This document shows positions 39,616 through 47,779 of a stretch of 64,000 nt of DNA, in pieces. Position numbers and translations under genes: made by a program. This stretch comes from Stomatobaculum sp. F0698 (GTDB taxonomy: Bacteria > Bacillota > Clostridia > Lachnospirales > Lachnospiraceae): positions 558,001 to 622,000 of the forward strand of contig NZ_CP130060.1 of NCBI RefSeq assembly GCF_030644385.1. Direction: 5' to 3'. Under the pieces are notes generated by a model. The model did no database searches and was not told the origin of the DNA. It saw only the letters and a list, made by a program, of their open reading frames with translations. Every line of letters begins with the position of its first letter. The first letter of the stretch is position 1.

Positions 39616-40275
39616 ATGGATATTTCGTTTATGGAGCGCTTTTTGCCGCTCTACTTAGAGGCGGCAAAACTCACGCTAACCATCGCGAGCATAGGCATTT
39701 TGATTTCGCTTGTGATAGGCCTCGTTGCGAGCCTGGTGCTCTACTACCGAATGCCGCTGCTCTCACAGTTGGTCACGGTCTACGTGGAGCTTTCGCGCAA
39801 CACGCCGCTGCTCGTGCAACTTTTCTTCCTTTACTTCGGCTTGCCGAAGATAGGAATACGTCTTAGCCCGGAGCTTTGCGGTGTAATCGGCCTTAGCTTC
39901 CTCGGCGGTGCCTACATGACCGAGAGCTTTCGCGCGGGACTCGGCACGGTTGAAAAAATTCAGACCGAGTCGGCGCTCTCCCTCGGACTAAGCGGCGGAC
40001 AGAGCATGCGCTACATTGTGTTTCCGCAGGCGGCGGCGGTCTCGGTGCCTTCGCTGACCGCAAACATCATCTTCCTCATCAAGGAGACCTCGGTGTTCAG
40101 CGGCATTGCCCTCGCGGACCTCATGTATGTCACAAAGGATTTGATCGGCATTTACTACCAGACCACGGAGGCGCTCTTCATGCTGGTGATTGCCTACCTC
40201 GCGCTGCTCCTGCCGATTTCGCTTCTCGGCACTTTGCTGGAAAGGAGGCTACGCAATGCAGGCTTTGGAAATTAA
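39616..40275 (+). CDS. Polar amino-acid ABC permease (HisM/GlnP-like) 1
   Basis: A 219-residue membrane protein with about five spans and the typical N-terminal TLTIASIGILISLVIGLVAS, followed by YVELSRNTPLLVQLFFLYFG. The EAA-like cytoplasmic loop is SLGLSGGQSMRYIVFPQAAA. It overlaps the second permease by 20 bp. The two permeases form a heterodimer for a polar amino acid. Confidence 0.92.
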   Translation: MDISFMERFLPLYLEAAKLTLTIASIGILISLVIGLVASLVLYYRMPLLSQLVTVYVELSRNTPLLVQLFFLYFGLPKIGIRLSPELCGVIGLSFLGGAYMTESFRAGLGTVEKIQTESALSLGLSGGQSMRYIVFPQAAAVSVPSLTANIIFLIKETSVFSGIALADLMYVTKDLIGIYYQTTEALFMLVIAYLALLLPISLLGTLLERRLRNAGFGN

Positions 40276-40957
40276 ATTGGCAAGCGCGTCTCCGCTTTCC
40301 ATCTTGCTCGCAGGCAACAACCTTGCGCGTCTCCTCGGCGGACTCGCAGTCACCGTTCGGATTAGTCTCATTGCGGTTGCGCTCTCGCTCCCGCTCGGCA
40401 TCCTTTTTGGGCTCTTGATGACAAGAGAAAATCGAGTGATCAAGCTGCTGAGCCGCATCTACCTTGATTTCATTCGCATCATGCCGCAGCTGGTTCTCTT
40501 GTTTCTCGTCTTTTTCGGGAGCGCCCGGGTGTTCGGGCTCAATCTGAGCGGCGAGTTCAGCGCTGTTTTGGTGTTCACGCTCTGGGGTACCGCGGAGATG
40601 GGAGATTTGGTGCGCGGCGCACTTAAGAGCATCCCGAAGCACCAGTATGAGAGCGCGGCGGCGCTCGGCCTCACGGCGGGGCAGTGCAGCCGCTACGTGA
40701 TTATTCCGCAGACCTTAAGGCGGCTGTTGCCGCTCGCCATTAACCTTGTGACGCGCATGGTGAAGACCACTTCTCTGATTGTCCTGATCGGTGTGGTCGA
40801 GGTTTTAAAGACAGGACAACAAATCATAGACGCCAACCGCTTTCAGTATCCCACGGCGGCGCTGCCGATTTACGGCGTCATTTTTCTCTTATATTTCCTG
40901 GTGTGCTGGCCGGTATCCATGCTGGCGCGCTATTTGGAACAACGCTGGGCAGTCTGA
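40256..40957 (+). CDS. Polar amino-acid ABC permease 2
   Basis: A 233-residue paralogue of the previous permease: LLGGLAVTVRISLIAVALSL, YLDFIRIMPQLVLLFLVFFG and EAA-like loop AAALGLTAGQCSRYVIIPQT. The start at 40256 (MQALEIKLASAS) has AAAGGAGG; the frame upstream of it is spurious. Confidence 0.92.
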   Translation: MQALEIKLASASPLSILLAGNNLARLLGGLAVTVRISLIAVALSLPLGILFGLLMTRENRVIKLLSRIYLDFIRIMPQLVLLFLVFFGSARVFGLNLSGEFSAVLVFTLWGTAEMGDLVRGALKSIPKHQYESAAALGLTAGQCSRYVIIPQTLRRLLPLAINLVTRMVKTTSLIVLIGVVEVLKTGQQIIDANRFQYPTAALPIYGVIFLLYFLVCWPVSMLARYLEQRWAV

Positions 40958-40983
40958 ACGCAGCTTGAAAGGAAGGCCACAGG

Positions 40984-41769
40984 ATGAAAGAAGTAAAACG
41001 GGACATACAGCTCAGCATACGCGGGCTCAGAAAAAACTTTGGGGACGCCGAAATCTTGAAGGGCGTGGATCTCGATTTGCGCCGGGGTGAGGTGGTCGTG
41101 ATACTAGGTCCCTCGGGGAGCGGAAAGTCGACCCTGCTCCGCTGCATCAACGGGTTGGAAGAAATACAGGGCGGCGAAGTCAGTCTGGACGGCGAAATCA
41201 TCAGCAATCTCAAGCAGAGCGCGCTTCCTGCGGTGCGGCAAAAGCTCGGCATGGTATTCCAGAGCTATGAGCTTTTTCCCCATATGAATATCCTCGACAA
41301 CATCACCCTTGCGCCGAGAAAGGTGCAGAAGAGAAGTCGGAAAGCGGCAGAGGCGGAAGCACGGGAACTCTTACAGCGCGTGAACCTTTCTGACAAGGAG
41401 AAGTCCTACCCGCGCATGCTCTCGGGCGGACAGAAGCAGCGCGTCGCGATTGTGCGCGCCCTTGCGATGCACCCAGAGCTCATGCTCTTTGATGAGGTCA
41501 CCGCCGCGCTGGATCCCGAGATGGTGCGCGAGGTATTGGATGTCATCATGGAACTCTCCGAGCAGGGGCTCACGATGCTCATTGTGACGCACGAGCTCAG
41601 CTTTGCCCGCGCGGTCGCGGACCGTATTGTCTTCATGGACGAGGGCAGAGTCGTGGAGATCGGTAAGCCGGAGGAGTTTTTCACGGCGCCGAAGACCGAG
41701 CGCGCGAGGACCTTCCTCGACAACTTCCGCTTTGTCGCGAGAAGCAGAAAGGAAGAAAAGAGCGCATGA
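40984..41769 (+). CDS. Polar amino-acid ABC transporter ATPase (GlnQ-like)
   Basis: A 261-residue ATPase: Walker A GPSGSGKST, Q-loop LGMVFQSYELFPHMNI, signature LSGGQKQR, Walker B LMLFDEVTAALDPE and H-loop LIVTHELSFARAVAD. The length and sequence are those of GlnQ/HisP. It follows the two permeases; the binding protein is 320 bp downstream. Confidence 0.93.
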   Translation: MKEVKRDIQLSIRGLRKNFGDAEILKGVDLDLRRGEVVVILGPSGSGKSTLLRCINGLEEIQGGEVSLDGEIISNLKQSALPAVRQKLGMVFQSYELFPHMNILDNITLAPRKVQKRSRKAAEAEARELLQRVNLSDKEKSYPRMLSGGQKQRVAIVRALAMHPELMLFDEVTAALDPEMVREVLDVIMELSEQGLTMLIVTHELSFARAVADRIVFMDEGRVVEIGKPEEFFTAPKTERARTFLDNFRFVARSRKEEKSA

Positions 41770-42090
41770 GAGAATTTTTAAGCCGCCGCGGGCGCACGAA
41801 GCGATGTTGTAAGCAGCTCACAACATCGCTGTAAGAGGAGAGAAAGCAGATTCGGTGAAAACAATTGAGCGGTGCGCAAGTCGACAACAAGCATCGTGTT
41901 TTACATAGAAAACAGTACGAAAAGATCATAGAAGAGAATATAGAACAGGTTTTAGGGAAGAACATAGAAAAAGCGGCGTGGTCGCAGCAGAGAGCAAGGG
42001 GAATTTGAAACCCGAAGAAGCGAAAAGCGAAAGAGCTTACGGCAGAGGTGACTACGGAAGCAGAAACAAAAGCATACGGAGGAAATGAAG
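41770..42090. other. Spacer between ATPase and binding-protein gene
   Basis: It contains a perfect 11-bp hairpin at 41810-41840 without T-run, then a purine-rich stretch with four (C/T)ATAGAA copies at 41904, 41927, 41939 and 41963. No gene is supported. It may tune relative mRNA levels so that the binding protein is made in excess. Confidence 0.45.
41810..41840 (+). other. Perfect intercistronic hairpin
   Basis: AGCGATGTTGT and ACAACATCGCT around a 9-nt loop. Without a T-run it looks like an RNA-processing or stabilising element rather than a terminator. Confidence 0.6.
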
Positions 42091-42975
42091 ATGAAGAAGA
42101 CTTTGGTATTGGCGGCGGTGACGGCACTTGCACTCGGTGTACTCGCGGCTTGCGGCGGCAGCAAGAAGGCAGACGGCAGCGCGGCAGAGAGTAAGAGCGC
42201 AGGCAAGACGACCTTCCGCACGGTGGACGAAATCAAGCAGTCCGGTGTGATCCGCATCGGCGTGTTTACGGACAAGGCGCCCTTCGGCTACGTAGACCAG
42301 AACGGCGTAAATCAGGGCTACGACGTGGTCTATGCGCAGCGCATCGCGCAGGATCTCGGCGTCAAGGTAGAGTTCACCTCTCTGGACCCGGCATCCCGCG
42401 TTGAGTACGTGAACACCGGCAAGGTGGATATTACCCTTGCGAATTTCACGGTCACGAAGGAGAGAGCGGAGCAGGTTGACTTTGCGAAACCCTACATGAA
42501 GGTGGCACTCGGCGTGGTTTCGCCGGAGAATGCCGTGATTCACTCGGTCGATGAGCTGAAGGGCAAGACCCTGATCATTGCGAAGGGCACGACCGCGGAG
42601 ACCTATTTTGAGAAGAATCACCCGGAGGTGAAGCTCCAGAAGTACGATGCCTATGCGGACGCTTATAATGCGCTGCTCGACGGCAGAGGCGATGCGTTCT
42701 CGACCGACAACACCGAGGTCATTGCTTGGGCAAAGTCGAATCCGGGTTTTGAGGTCGGCATTGACAGCCTCGGTGATTACGACACGATTGCGGCGGCGGT
42801 CGCAAAGGGCAATGAGTCCCTCCTCAACTTCCTGAACGAAGAGATTGTCACGCTTGGCAAGGAGAACTTCTTCCACAAGGACTATGACGAGACCCTGAAG
42901 CCGGTCTTCGGCGACGCGGCAAATCCGGACGCGATTGTCGTGGAGGGCGGTGAGCTCGGCGAGAGCAAGAACTGA
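42091..42975 (+). CDS. Amino-acid ABC transporter substrate-binding lipoprotein
   Basis: A 294-residue class 3 binding protein with a lipoprotein signal (KKTLVLAAVTALALGVLAAC, lipobox LAAC) and a body starting SGVIRIGVFTDKAPFGYVDQ. Family segments are GYDVVYAQRIAQDLGVKVEF and DITLANFTVTKERAEQVDFA. ATG at 42091 is preferred because GGAGG lies 8 bp upstream; the ATG at 42085 is too close. It delivers a polar or acidic amino acid to the permease pair upstream. Confidence 0.92.
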   Translation: MKKTLVLAAVTALALGVLAACGGSKKADGSAAESKSAGKTTFRTVDEIKQSGVIRIGVFTDKAPFGYVDQNGVNQGYDVVYAQRIAQDLGVKVEFTSLDPASRVEYVNTGKVDITLANFTVTKERAEQVDFAKPYMKVALGVVSPENAVIHSVDELKGKTLIIAKGTTAETYFEKNHPEVKLQKYDAYADAYNALLDGRGDAFSTDNTEVIAWAKSNPGFEVGIDSLGDYDTIAAAVAKGNESLLNFLNEEIVTLGKENFFHKDYDETLKPVFGDAANPDAIVVEGGELGESKN

Positions 42976-43013
42976 CAGAGAAGACAGGCTTTGGTCTGAG
43001 TTTTATATAGAGA

Positions 43014-43052
43014 AGAGAGCTGCGGGAGCATACGCTCCCACAGCTCTCTTTG
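43014..43052 (+). terminator. Terminator of the amino-acid importer
   Basis: AGAGAGCTG-GGGAGC and GCTCCC-CAGCTCTCT form an almost perfect stem around ATAC. Confidence 0.82.
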
Positions 43053-43203
43053 CGTGTCAATGCTATTTTGTATCCAAAAAGTTGTCTGTGCAAGCCGAGC
43101 GAATTCTCTCGAAGCACCGTGATCAGAGCGGAGGCGGAACGCTCCGCAGCGTGATATCCGCCTTGCCCGCTCCGGGAATGAAGCGAAAGCCGGGACACTG
43201 TCC

Positions 43204-43941
43204 TCACTGAAAGCGGAGCGGGAGCTCAAGCTCCGCGCTTTCGAGAAGCGCTTTGTCGCGAAGCACGGTCTTGCCGGGACCATCCGCCACGAGCCTCCCC
43301 TTGTGCAGCACCAGCACGCGATCGCAGCAGTCGTAGACAAAGTCCAGATCGTGAGAGGCGAGGAGCAGGGCGGATGGGAGATTGCGGAGTATATTCAGAA
43401 GATTCCGCCGATTCTTCGGATCCAGCGAGGCGGAGGGCTCATCGAGAAGCAAAAGCTCCGGCGAAAGGGTAAGCACCCCGGCAATCGCCGCGAGCTTTTT
43501 TTGGCCGCCCGAGAGGCGGTACACCGCAGTCCCCGCCTTTCCTTCGAGTTTCACAAGAGAGAGCGCTTTCTCGGTGCGCGCCGCTACCTCTTCCGGCGCA
43601 TAGCCGTAACTCTCGGCAGCAAAGGAGACATCCGCGCCGACGGTCGGCATAAAGAGCTGATTCTCCGAGTCCTGAAACACATAGCCGATTCGTCTTCTGA
43701 TTTCCGCCAGTGTCTTTTTTTCAAGCGAAAGCCCGCCGAAGGTAATGGCGGGCGTCTGTGCCTTGGGAGGTAGGAGAAGACCGACCAAGAGCTTTAAGAG
43801 CGTTGATTTCCCCGCCCCGTTTGCGCCGATTAAGCCGACGCGCTCGCCGGGGGCAAGCGAAAAGCGGAGTTCATCCAGAATGGGGCGTGCGCCCGCGTCG
43901 AGGTCCTCATAGGAGAACGAAAGTCCGGATACGTCTAACAA
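43204..43941 (-). CDS. cbiO: Nickel/cobalt ECF transporter ATPase
   Basis: A 245-residue ATPase: Walker A GANGAGKST, Q-loop IGYVFQDSENQLFMP, signature LSGGQKK, Walker B LLLLDEPSASLDPK and H-loop LLASHDLDFVYDC. The CbiO/NikO class. It is the last gene of a minus-strand operon with CbiQ and CbiM/N-like genes. AAGGAGG ribosome site. Confidence 0.9.
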   Translation of the reverse strand: MLDVSGLSFSYEDLDAGARPILDELRFSLAPGERVGLIGANGAGKSTLLKLLVGLLLPPKAQTPAITFGGLSLEKKTLAEIRRRIGYVFQDSENQLFMPTVGADVSFAAESYGYAPEEVAARTEKALSLVKLEGKAGTAVYRLSGGQKKLAAIAGVLTLSPELLLLDEPSASLDPKNRRNLLNILRNLPSALLLASHDLDFVYDCCDRVLVLHKGRLVADGPGKTVLRDKALLESAELELPLRFQ

Positions 43942-43978
43942 GAAGACACCTCCTTAGCCGCGGCGGGCGTGCCGCCGT

Positions 43979-44746
43979 TTAGGATAATAAGCCGCCGAAG
44001 CGTTCAAAGACCGGAAGCAAACGAAACATAAGGCAGTAGGCAAGGCTCAGCAGGAGAAAGAGGAAGCTCGCGATGCCGCCGCGTTTCGCGCTCCGATATC
44101 CCGGCATGACTCCGGAAAAGCCGCGGAGTTTCATGCTCGCATAGATCAGTTCCGCGCGGTCTATGCTTCGTAAGAGCAGTTGCCCTATCATCGAGGCAAA
44201 GTTTCGCGGAGAGACCGCCTTTTTGCCCGGAGCGCGGAGCGCATAAGCATCCGCAAGCTGATCGCCCTCGCGGAGCAGCACGAAGAGATAGCGGTAGCTG
44301 AGAAGCAAAACCGTGGTAAAGAGGCGCGGGGCGTGAAGACGCGCGAGCGCCGCCGATAATTCGTAGATGCCGGTGCTCGCCGCGAGCAGAAAGACCGCGA
44401 GAAAGGCGAGCAGGCTCTTTAGCACGAGCACCGCAAGGAGCAGGATAGAAAACTTCCCGAAGAGCGCCGGGACAAGCCCCAGAAAGAGCGGAACCGGGAG
44501 CAGAAAGCGAAAGTCCCCGAGTGCCCGCCGCATGGGCAGGTCACCGAGGGGATAAAGGAGGCAGGGATAAATCGCCATGCCGAGCAGTCCCGAGAGCGCC
44601 GTCTGCGGAAAGGAGAGGGTCACCGCCAAGTAGAAAAGGACACTCAGGAGCTTTGCGAGCGGCGAGAGTAGCGTTAACAGCGTGTCCCTTGCGGCGAGTT
44701 CTTCGAGCGCAAAGAGAGAGCGGGAGGCAGAGTCCAGGCGGCTCAC
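43979..44746 (-). CDS. cbiQ: Nickel/cobalt ECF transporter T component (CbiQ-like)
   Basis: A 255-residue membrane protein with about five to six hydrophobic segments (LLSVLFYLAVTLSFPQTALS, FLLPVPLFLGLVPALFG, FTTVLLLSYRYLFVLLREGD). The C-terminal region contains the coupling segment YASMKLRGFSGVMPGYRS, which corresponds to the conserved MxxRGF of CbiQ. It overlaps the upstream gene by 4 bp. Confidence 0.9.
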   Translation of the reverse strand: MSRLDSASRSLFALEELAARDTLLTLLSPLAKLLSVLFYLAVTLSFPQTALSGLLGMAIYPCLLYPLGDLPMRRALGDFRFLLPVPLFLGLVPALFGKFSILLLAVLVLKSLLAFLAVFLLAASTGIYELSAALARLHAPRLFTTVLLLSYRYLFVLLREGDQLADAYALRAPGKKAVSPRNFASMIGQLLLRSIDRAELIYASMKLRGFSGVMPGYRSAKRGGIASFLFLLLSLAYCLMFRLLPVFERFGGLLS

Positions 44747-45729
44747 TTTCGATATAACCTGCGGCGAAGCAGGTTTGCGAAGAGTGCCACTGTAAGGAGC
44801 ACGGCGAGCGCGCCGAGGATCCCGGCTGCGGAGCTGCCGACGACGCCCTCACCGAGGCTGTAGTCCGGGAAGCGGGCGGTGAAATCCTGAACGGCTGCCG
44901 CAAGGCGGTGGAGAGGCGTTTCGACGCTCTCTAGCTCCGTGCTGCCGGTCAGGCGAAGCACCGACCACTCGAGGCCGTCCGGAAAAGCGGAAGCAAAGAG
45001 AGACAGTCCGCCCGCGGTCAAGAGGCTTGCAAGGAGTGCTAAGCCAAAGAAGCGTCCGGCGCTCAGCTTTTCGGCGCGCCTCGCAGAGGGCAGACTGTTT
45101 TGAAGGAGCGAGGGGCGCGCCTCAAAGACAAAGAGAAGGACGGCCGCCGTGATGAGCCCCTCGCCGAGTCCGATTGCCAGGTGTATGGGCTGCATGAGCA
45201 GCAAGAAGGCGGTAAAAGGCAGGGGCGTCACGCCGGAAATTGCGGTCTCCAGAGAAACCGAGAAGGCGCCGAGCTGCATGCTGAGCACGGCACCGAGCAG
45301 CGAGGCGCTCACAATGCGCTTCTTGCTGATGCCGCCCTTCATGACAAGCTGCCAAAGTTTGCCGCCGAGGAAACAGCCGTAAAAGGCCATGTTCCAGATG
45401 TTCGCGCCGAGCGCAAGCAGACCGCCGTCCGCAAAGAGCAGGCACTGAATCGAGAGCACGGCGCACATGGTGAGAAAAGCAGCCTCGGGGCCCACAATTG
45501 CGGCGAGCAGCATGCCGCCCGCAAGGTGGCCGGAGGAACCTGTGCCGGGTATCGTGAAATTAATCATCTGCGCGGCAAAGACAAAAGCGCCCATCACCCC
45601 CATCACGGGAATGCGGGACTCATTGTCCTCGCGCTTTAAGATGCGAACCGAGTGCGCGAGCGCTGCACCCGAGCAGGCGTACATGGTGCCGGCAACCGGC
45701 GGGGACAGAAAAGCATCAGCCATATGCAT
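44743..45729 (-). CDS. cbiM: Nickel/cobalt ECF substrate component, CbiM with C-terminal PDGLE domain
   Basis: A 328-residue membrane protein. The N-terminal CbiM/NikM part begins MHMADAFLSPPVAG (the His2 N-terminal metal site) and includes AAQMINFTIPGTGSSGHLAG and QCLLFADGGLLALGANIWNM. The C-terminal part (about 225-328) is an NikN/PDGLE-type domain with FASAFPDGLEWSV and a final transmembrane span. So M and N functions are fused. Nickel versus cobalt is undecided; there is no B12 riboswitch in front. Confidence 0.9.
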   Translation of the reverse strand: MHMADAFLSPPVAGTMYACSGAALAHSVRILKREDNESRIPVMGVMGAFVFAAQMINFTIPGTGSSGHLAGGMLLAAIVGPEAAFLTMCAVLSIQCLLFADGGLLALGANIWNMAFYGCFLGGKLWQLVMKGGISKKRIVSASLLGAVLSMQLGAFSVSLETAISGVTPLPFTAFLLLMQPIHLAIGLGEGLITAAVLLFVFEARPSLLQNSLPSARRAEKLSAGRFFGLALLASLLTAGGLSLFASAFPDGLEWSVLRLTGSTELESVETPLHRLAAAVQDFTARFPDYSLGEGVVGSSAAGILGALAVLLTVALFANLLRRRLYRK

Positions 45730-45756
45730 GGAATTAAGTCTCCTTTTTTTGTAGAG

Positions 45757-45784
45757 AATATAAGTTTGCAGCAGTAAATGTCAA
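45757..45784 (-). promoter_or_regulatory. Promoter of the nickel/cobalt operon
   Basis: Minus strand TTGACA and TATATT with a 16-bp spacer. Confidence 0.8.
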
Positions 45785-45790
45785 GCGGAT

Positions 45791-45819
45791 TTGAAAAGGG
45801 ACGTGCACTGTGTTATAGT
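45791..45819 (+). promoter_or_regulatory. Promoter of the GNAT/chorismate mutase pair
   Basis: TTGAAA and TATAGT with a 17-bp spacer, about 50 bp before the start at 45870. Confidence 0.7.
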
Positions 45820-45869
45820 TTTTTTAGCAACAGTGAACTCAGGCGTTTCTTAGAAAAAAGGAGGCTTTT

Positions 45870-46151
45870 ATGGCACTGCGCTACGAAAATGAAGCAAACG
45901 AAATTGTGGCTTACGATGAGAACGGCGTGAAGCGCGCCTGCTTACAGTTCCCGGCAGTGAACGATAAGACCGTGGACGTAGAGCACACCGTCGTGGACGA
46001 GTCGCTCCGCGGTCAGGGCATCGGCGCGGAACTGCTCGAGAAATTTGTGGTCCGCATGCGCGACGAGAACAAGAAGGCCGTGCTCACCTGCCCCTTTGCG
46101 GTCAAGTGGTTTGACGAGCACCCCGAGAACGGCGACCTGGTCGCAGAGTAA
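45870..46151 (+). CDS. GNAT-like small acetyltransferase (YjdJ type)
   Basis: A 93-residue protein matching the short GNAT family: DVEHTVVDESLRGQGIGAEL (acetyl-CoA loop RGQGIG) and KKAVLTCPFAVKWFDEHPE. These mini-GNATs lack part of the usual fold. It is the first gene of a pair with the chorismate mutase 6 bp downstream. AAAAAAGGAGG ribosome site. Confidence 0.88.
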   Translation: MALRYENEANEIVAYDENGVKRACLQFPAVNDKTVDVEHTVVDESLRGQGIGAELLEKFVVRMRDENKKAVLTCPFAVKWFDEHPENGDLVAE

Positions 46152-46157
46152 GGAATC

Positions 46158-46727
46158 ATGCGTTTAGAAGAAATCAGGGCTAAGATAGATACCCTCGACG
46201 AGGAGATCAAGGCGCTCTTACTGGAGCGCCTTGCCTGCTCTCGAGAGGTGGCGAGCGCCAAAGCGGAACAGGGAGAGACACAGATATACCGCGCGGACCG
46301 GGAAGAGGCTATTTTGGAGCGGCTCGGCGGAGAGGTACCGGAGGAGCTTCGCCGGGAGTACCTTGCCATTGTGCGAAAGATTATGGAAACCAGCCGCATG
46401 TACCAGTACGGGCTGCTCTATGACTGGATGCCGGAGCGCTTTCAGGCGCTCTTTGCGGGCGTACCCTATGAGATTCCGGGGCAGAGAGTGAAACTCCTGC
46501 TCACGCGTCCCAATCGCCCGAATGCCATGTCTTCGATCCTCAGCATGGTGGGCGATTACGGCTATAACATGGAAAAGATGGAACTTTTATCCTACAGCGA
46601 GGACAGGGAGAGCGTGCGCTTTCTTCTCACCGTGCGCGGCGATCTCTCGGAGCGCCACATGCAGAAACTCATGGTGCAGCTCGCGGGCGAGAGTCAGGAT
46701 TTTTGCGTTATGGAAGTGCTTCGCTGA
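46158..46727 (+). CDS. Chorismate mutase with C-terminal ACT-like domain
   Basis: A 189-residue protein. Residues 1-85 are an AroQ-type chorismate mutase (LEEIRAKIDTLDEEIKALLL, ERLACSREVASAKAEQGETQ). Residues about 108-189 resemble an ACT regulatory domain (VKLLLTRPNRPNAMSSILSM, VGDYGYNMEKMELLSYSEDR). The prephenate dehydratase domain that usually sits between these in PheA is missing, not just shortened. It may be an allosteric chorismate mutase or a partner of another shikimate-pathway enzyme. Confidence 0.82.
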   Translation: MRLEEIRAKIDTLDEEIKALLLERLACSREVASAKAEQGETQIYRADREEAILERLGGEVPEELRREYLAIVRKIMETSRMYQYGLLYDWMPERFQALFAGVPYEIPGQRVKLLLTRPNRPNAMSSILSMVGDYGYNMEKMELLSYSEDRESVRFLLTVRGDLSERHMQKLMVQLAGESQDFCVMEVLR

Positions 46728-46754
46728 AGCAAAAAAAGAAAATCGAAAAACAGG

Positions 46755-46783
46755 TTGACAAAGCGGATACATGGCTTTATACT
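46755..46783 (+). promoter_or_regulatory. Promoter of tRNA-Arg
   Basis: TTGACA and TATACT with an exact 17-bp spacer, 23 bp upstream of the tRNA. Confidence 0.88.
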
Positions 46784-46805
46784 CTGTACTTGCAATAAGC
46801 AATGA

Positions 46806-46879
46806 GTGTGTGTAGCTCAGCTGGATAGAGCACTTGGCTACGGACCAAGGTGTCGGGGGTTCGAATCCTCTCACGCACG
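46806..46879 (+). tRNA. tRNA-Arg(ACG)
   Basis: A 74-nt tRNA. Acceptor arm GTGTGTG/CACGCAC, D-arm starting TAGCTCAGCTGGATAGAGC, anticodon stem CTTGG/CCAAG with loop CTACGGA (anticodon ACG at 46840-46842), and T-arm with GGTTCGAATCC. CCA is not encoded. The A34 should be converted to inosine. Confidence 0.95.
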
Positions 46880-46881
46880 TA

Positions 46882-46918
46882 CAACCCTCAAGCCCGTGTG
46901 GACTTGGGGGTTTTTGTA
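46882..46918 (+). terminator. Terminator after tRNA-Arg
   Basis: AACCCTCAAG and CTTGGGGGTT (imperfect) followed by T-run. Confidence 0.65.
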
Positions 46919-46969
46919 TTATAAAATCGAACATACACCATCATACCAAACAGACAAAGGCGGATAACC

Positions 46970-47779
46970 ATGAAAAAGCTTTTTTGGGGGGCAATGTATG
47001 TCCTCGCAGCGGCGCTGCTGGCACTGACCGTGTACCTCTATGTGTTGCCGGAGGGAGAGATTGCGCTCGGAGACCGTAAGACCGAAGAGAGCACGGCCGC
47101 ATTGCAGCCGGTGCCCGAAATCAGTGTGGGCGGCATTACGGTTGAGGTCGGCGTGACCAAGCTTTCCGCACTCTTAGACCAGGGATTTACCTTGAAGTAT
47201 GAAGATGAGGAAGGTTACTTTACAGACCTTGACCACAGCACGGCGGAGGCGGATCCCGCGACCCAGTACAGCGTGGTGCTCATGAAGAACGGCGACTATG
47301 TGGCGACCGTCAAGTACAGCAATGCAACCGAAGCGGTGTTGCCGATCGGCGCTTGTACTGTCGACGCGATGGAATTCAATACCGCGGCGCAGGGCTACGG
47401 CAAGCTTGAAATTCTGCTTGCGGGCGTGGACATGACGCAGGGCCTCGGTATGTCCGAGGTACCCGAGCGCTTTAAGGACTTTACACGGGCCGGCGGCACG
47501 GTCGAAGAATACGATAAGACCACACTCACCGAAAACCAGTTTGTGGTGGCCTATGTGCGCGCCTCCGAGCTCAGCGAGAGCAAGGTGGGAGAGTTCGGCG
47601 TGATCAACTATCAGCCGGGCGGCGAAGGCACCGGCGGCGGACAGAGCGCCGCGAGTGAAACGGCGGAGAGCGGCGAAACTGTGAGTGCGGAAGCGGAGAG
47701 CGCGGAAGCGGAGAGTGCGTCGGCGGAAGTGCAGGAGAGCGAGACTGCGGCAGCGGAGGAGAGCAATGGCAATCATTGA
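46970..47779 (+). CDS. Membrane-anchored acidic protein, unknown
   Basis: A 269-residue protein with an N-terminal anchor (KLFWGAMYVLAAALLALTVY) and an extracellular beta-rich domain: PEISVGGITVEVGVTKLSAL, LDQGFTLKYEDEEGYFTDLD, KNGDYVATVKYSNATEAVLP. The C-terminal 50 residues are low-complexity Glu/Ala/Ser (SAEAESAEAESASAE). I do not recognise the family. It overlaps the ECF ATPase gene by 14 bp, so it is co-translated with the ECF module and could be an associated envelope protein. Confidence 0.75.
   Translation: MKKLFWGAMYVLAAALLALTVYLYVLPEGEIALGDRKTEESTAALQPVPEISVGGITVEVGVTKLSALLDQGFTLKYEDEEGYFTDLDHSTAEADPATQYSVVLMKNGDYVATVKYSNATEAVLPIGACTVDAMEFNTAAQGYGKLEILLAGVDMTQGLGMSEVPERFKDFTRAGGTVEEYDKTTLTENQFVVAYVRASELSESKVGEFGVINYQPGGEGTGGGQSAASETAESGETVSAEAESAEAESASAEVQESETAAAEESNGNH

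Noticed and set aside
45730..45869. Search for a cobalamin or nickel riboswitch ahead of the CbiM-like operon
   Set aside because: The untranslated region is only a few dozen bases, too short for either element; plain promoter only.
46806..46879. tRNA-Arg considered as an attachment site for the accessory island
   Set aside because: The composition change begins 5.5 kb further on and no duplicate of the tRNA 3' end was found in the window.
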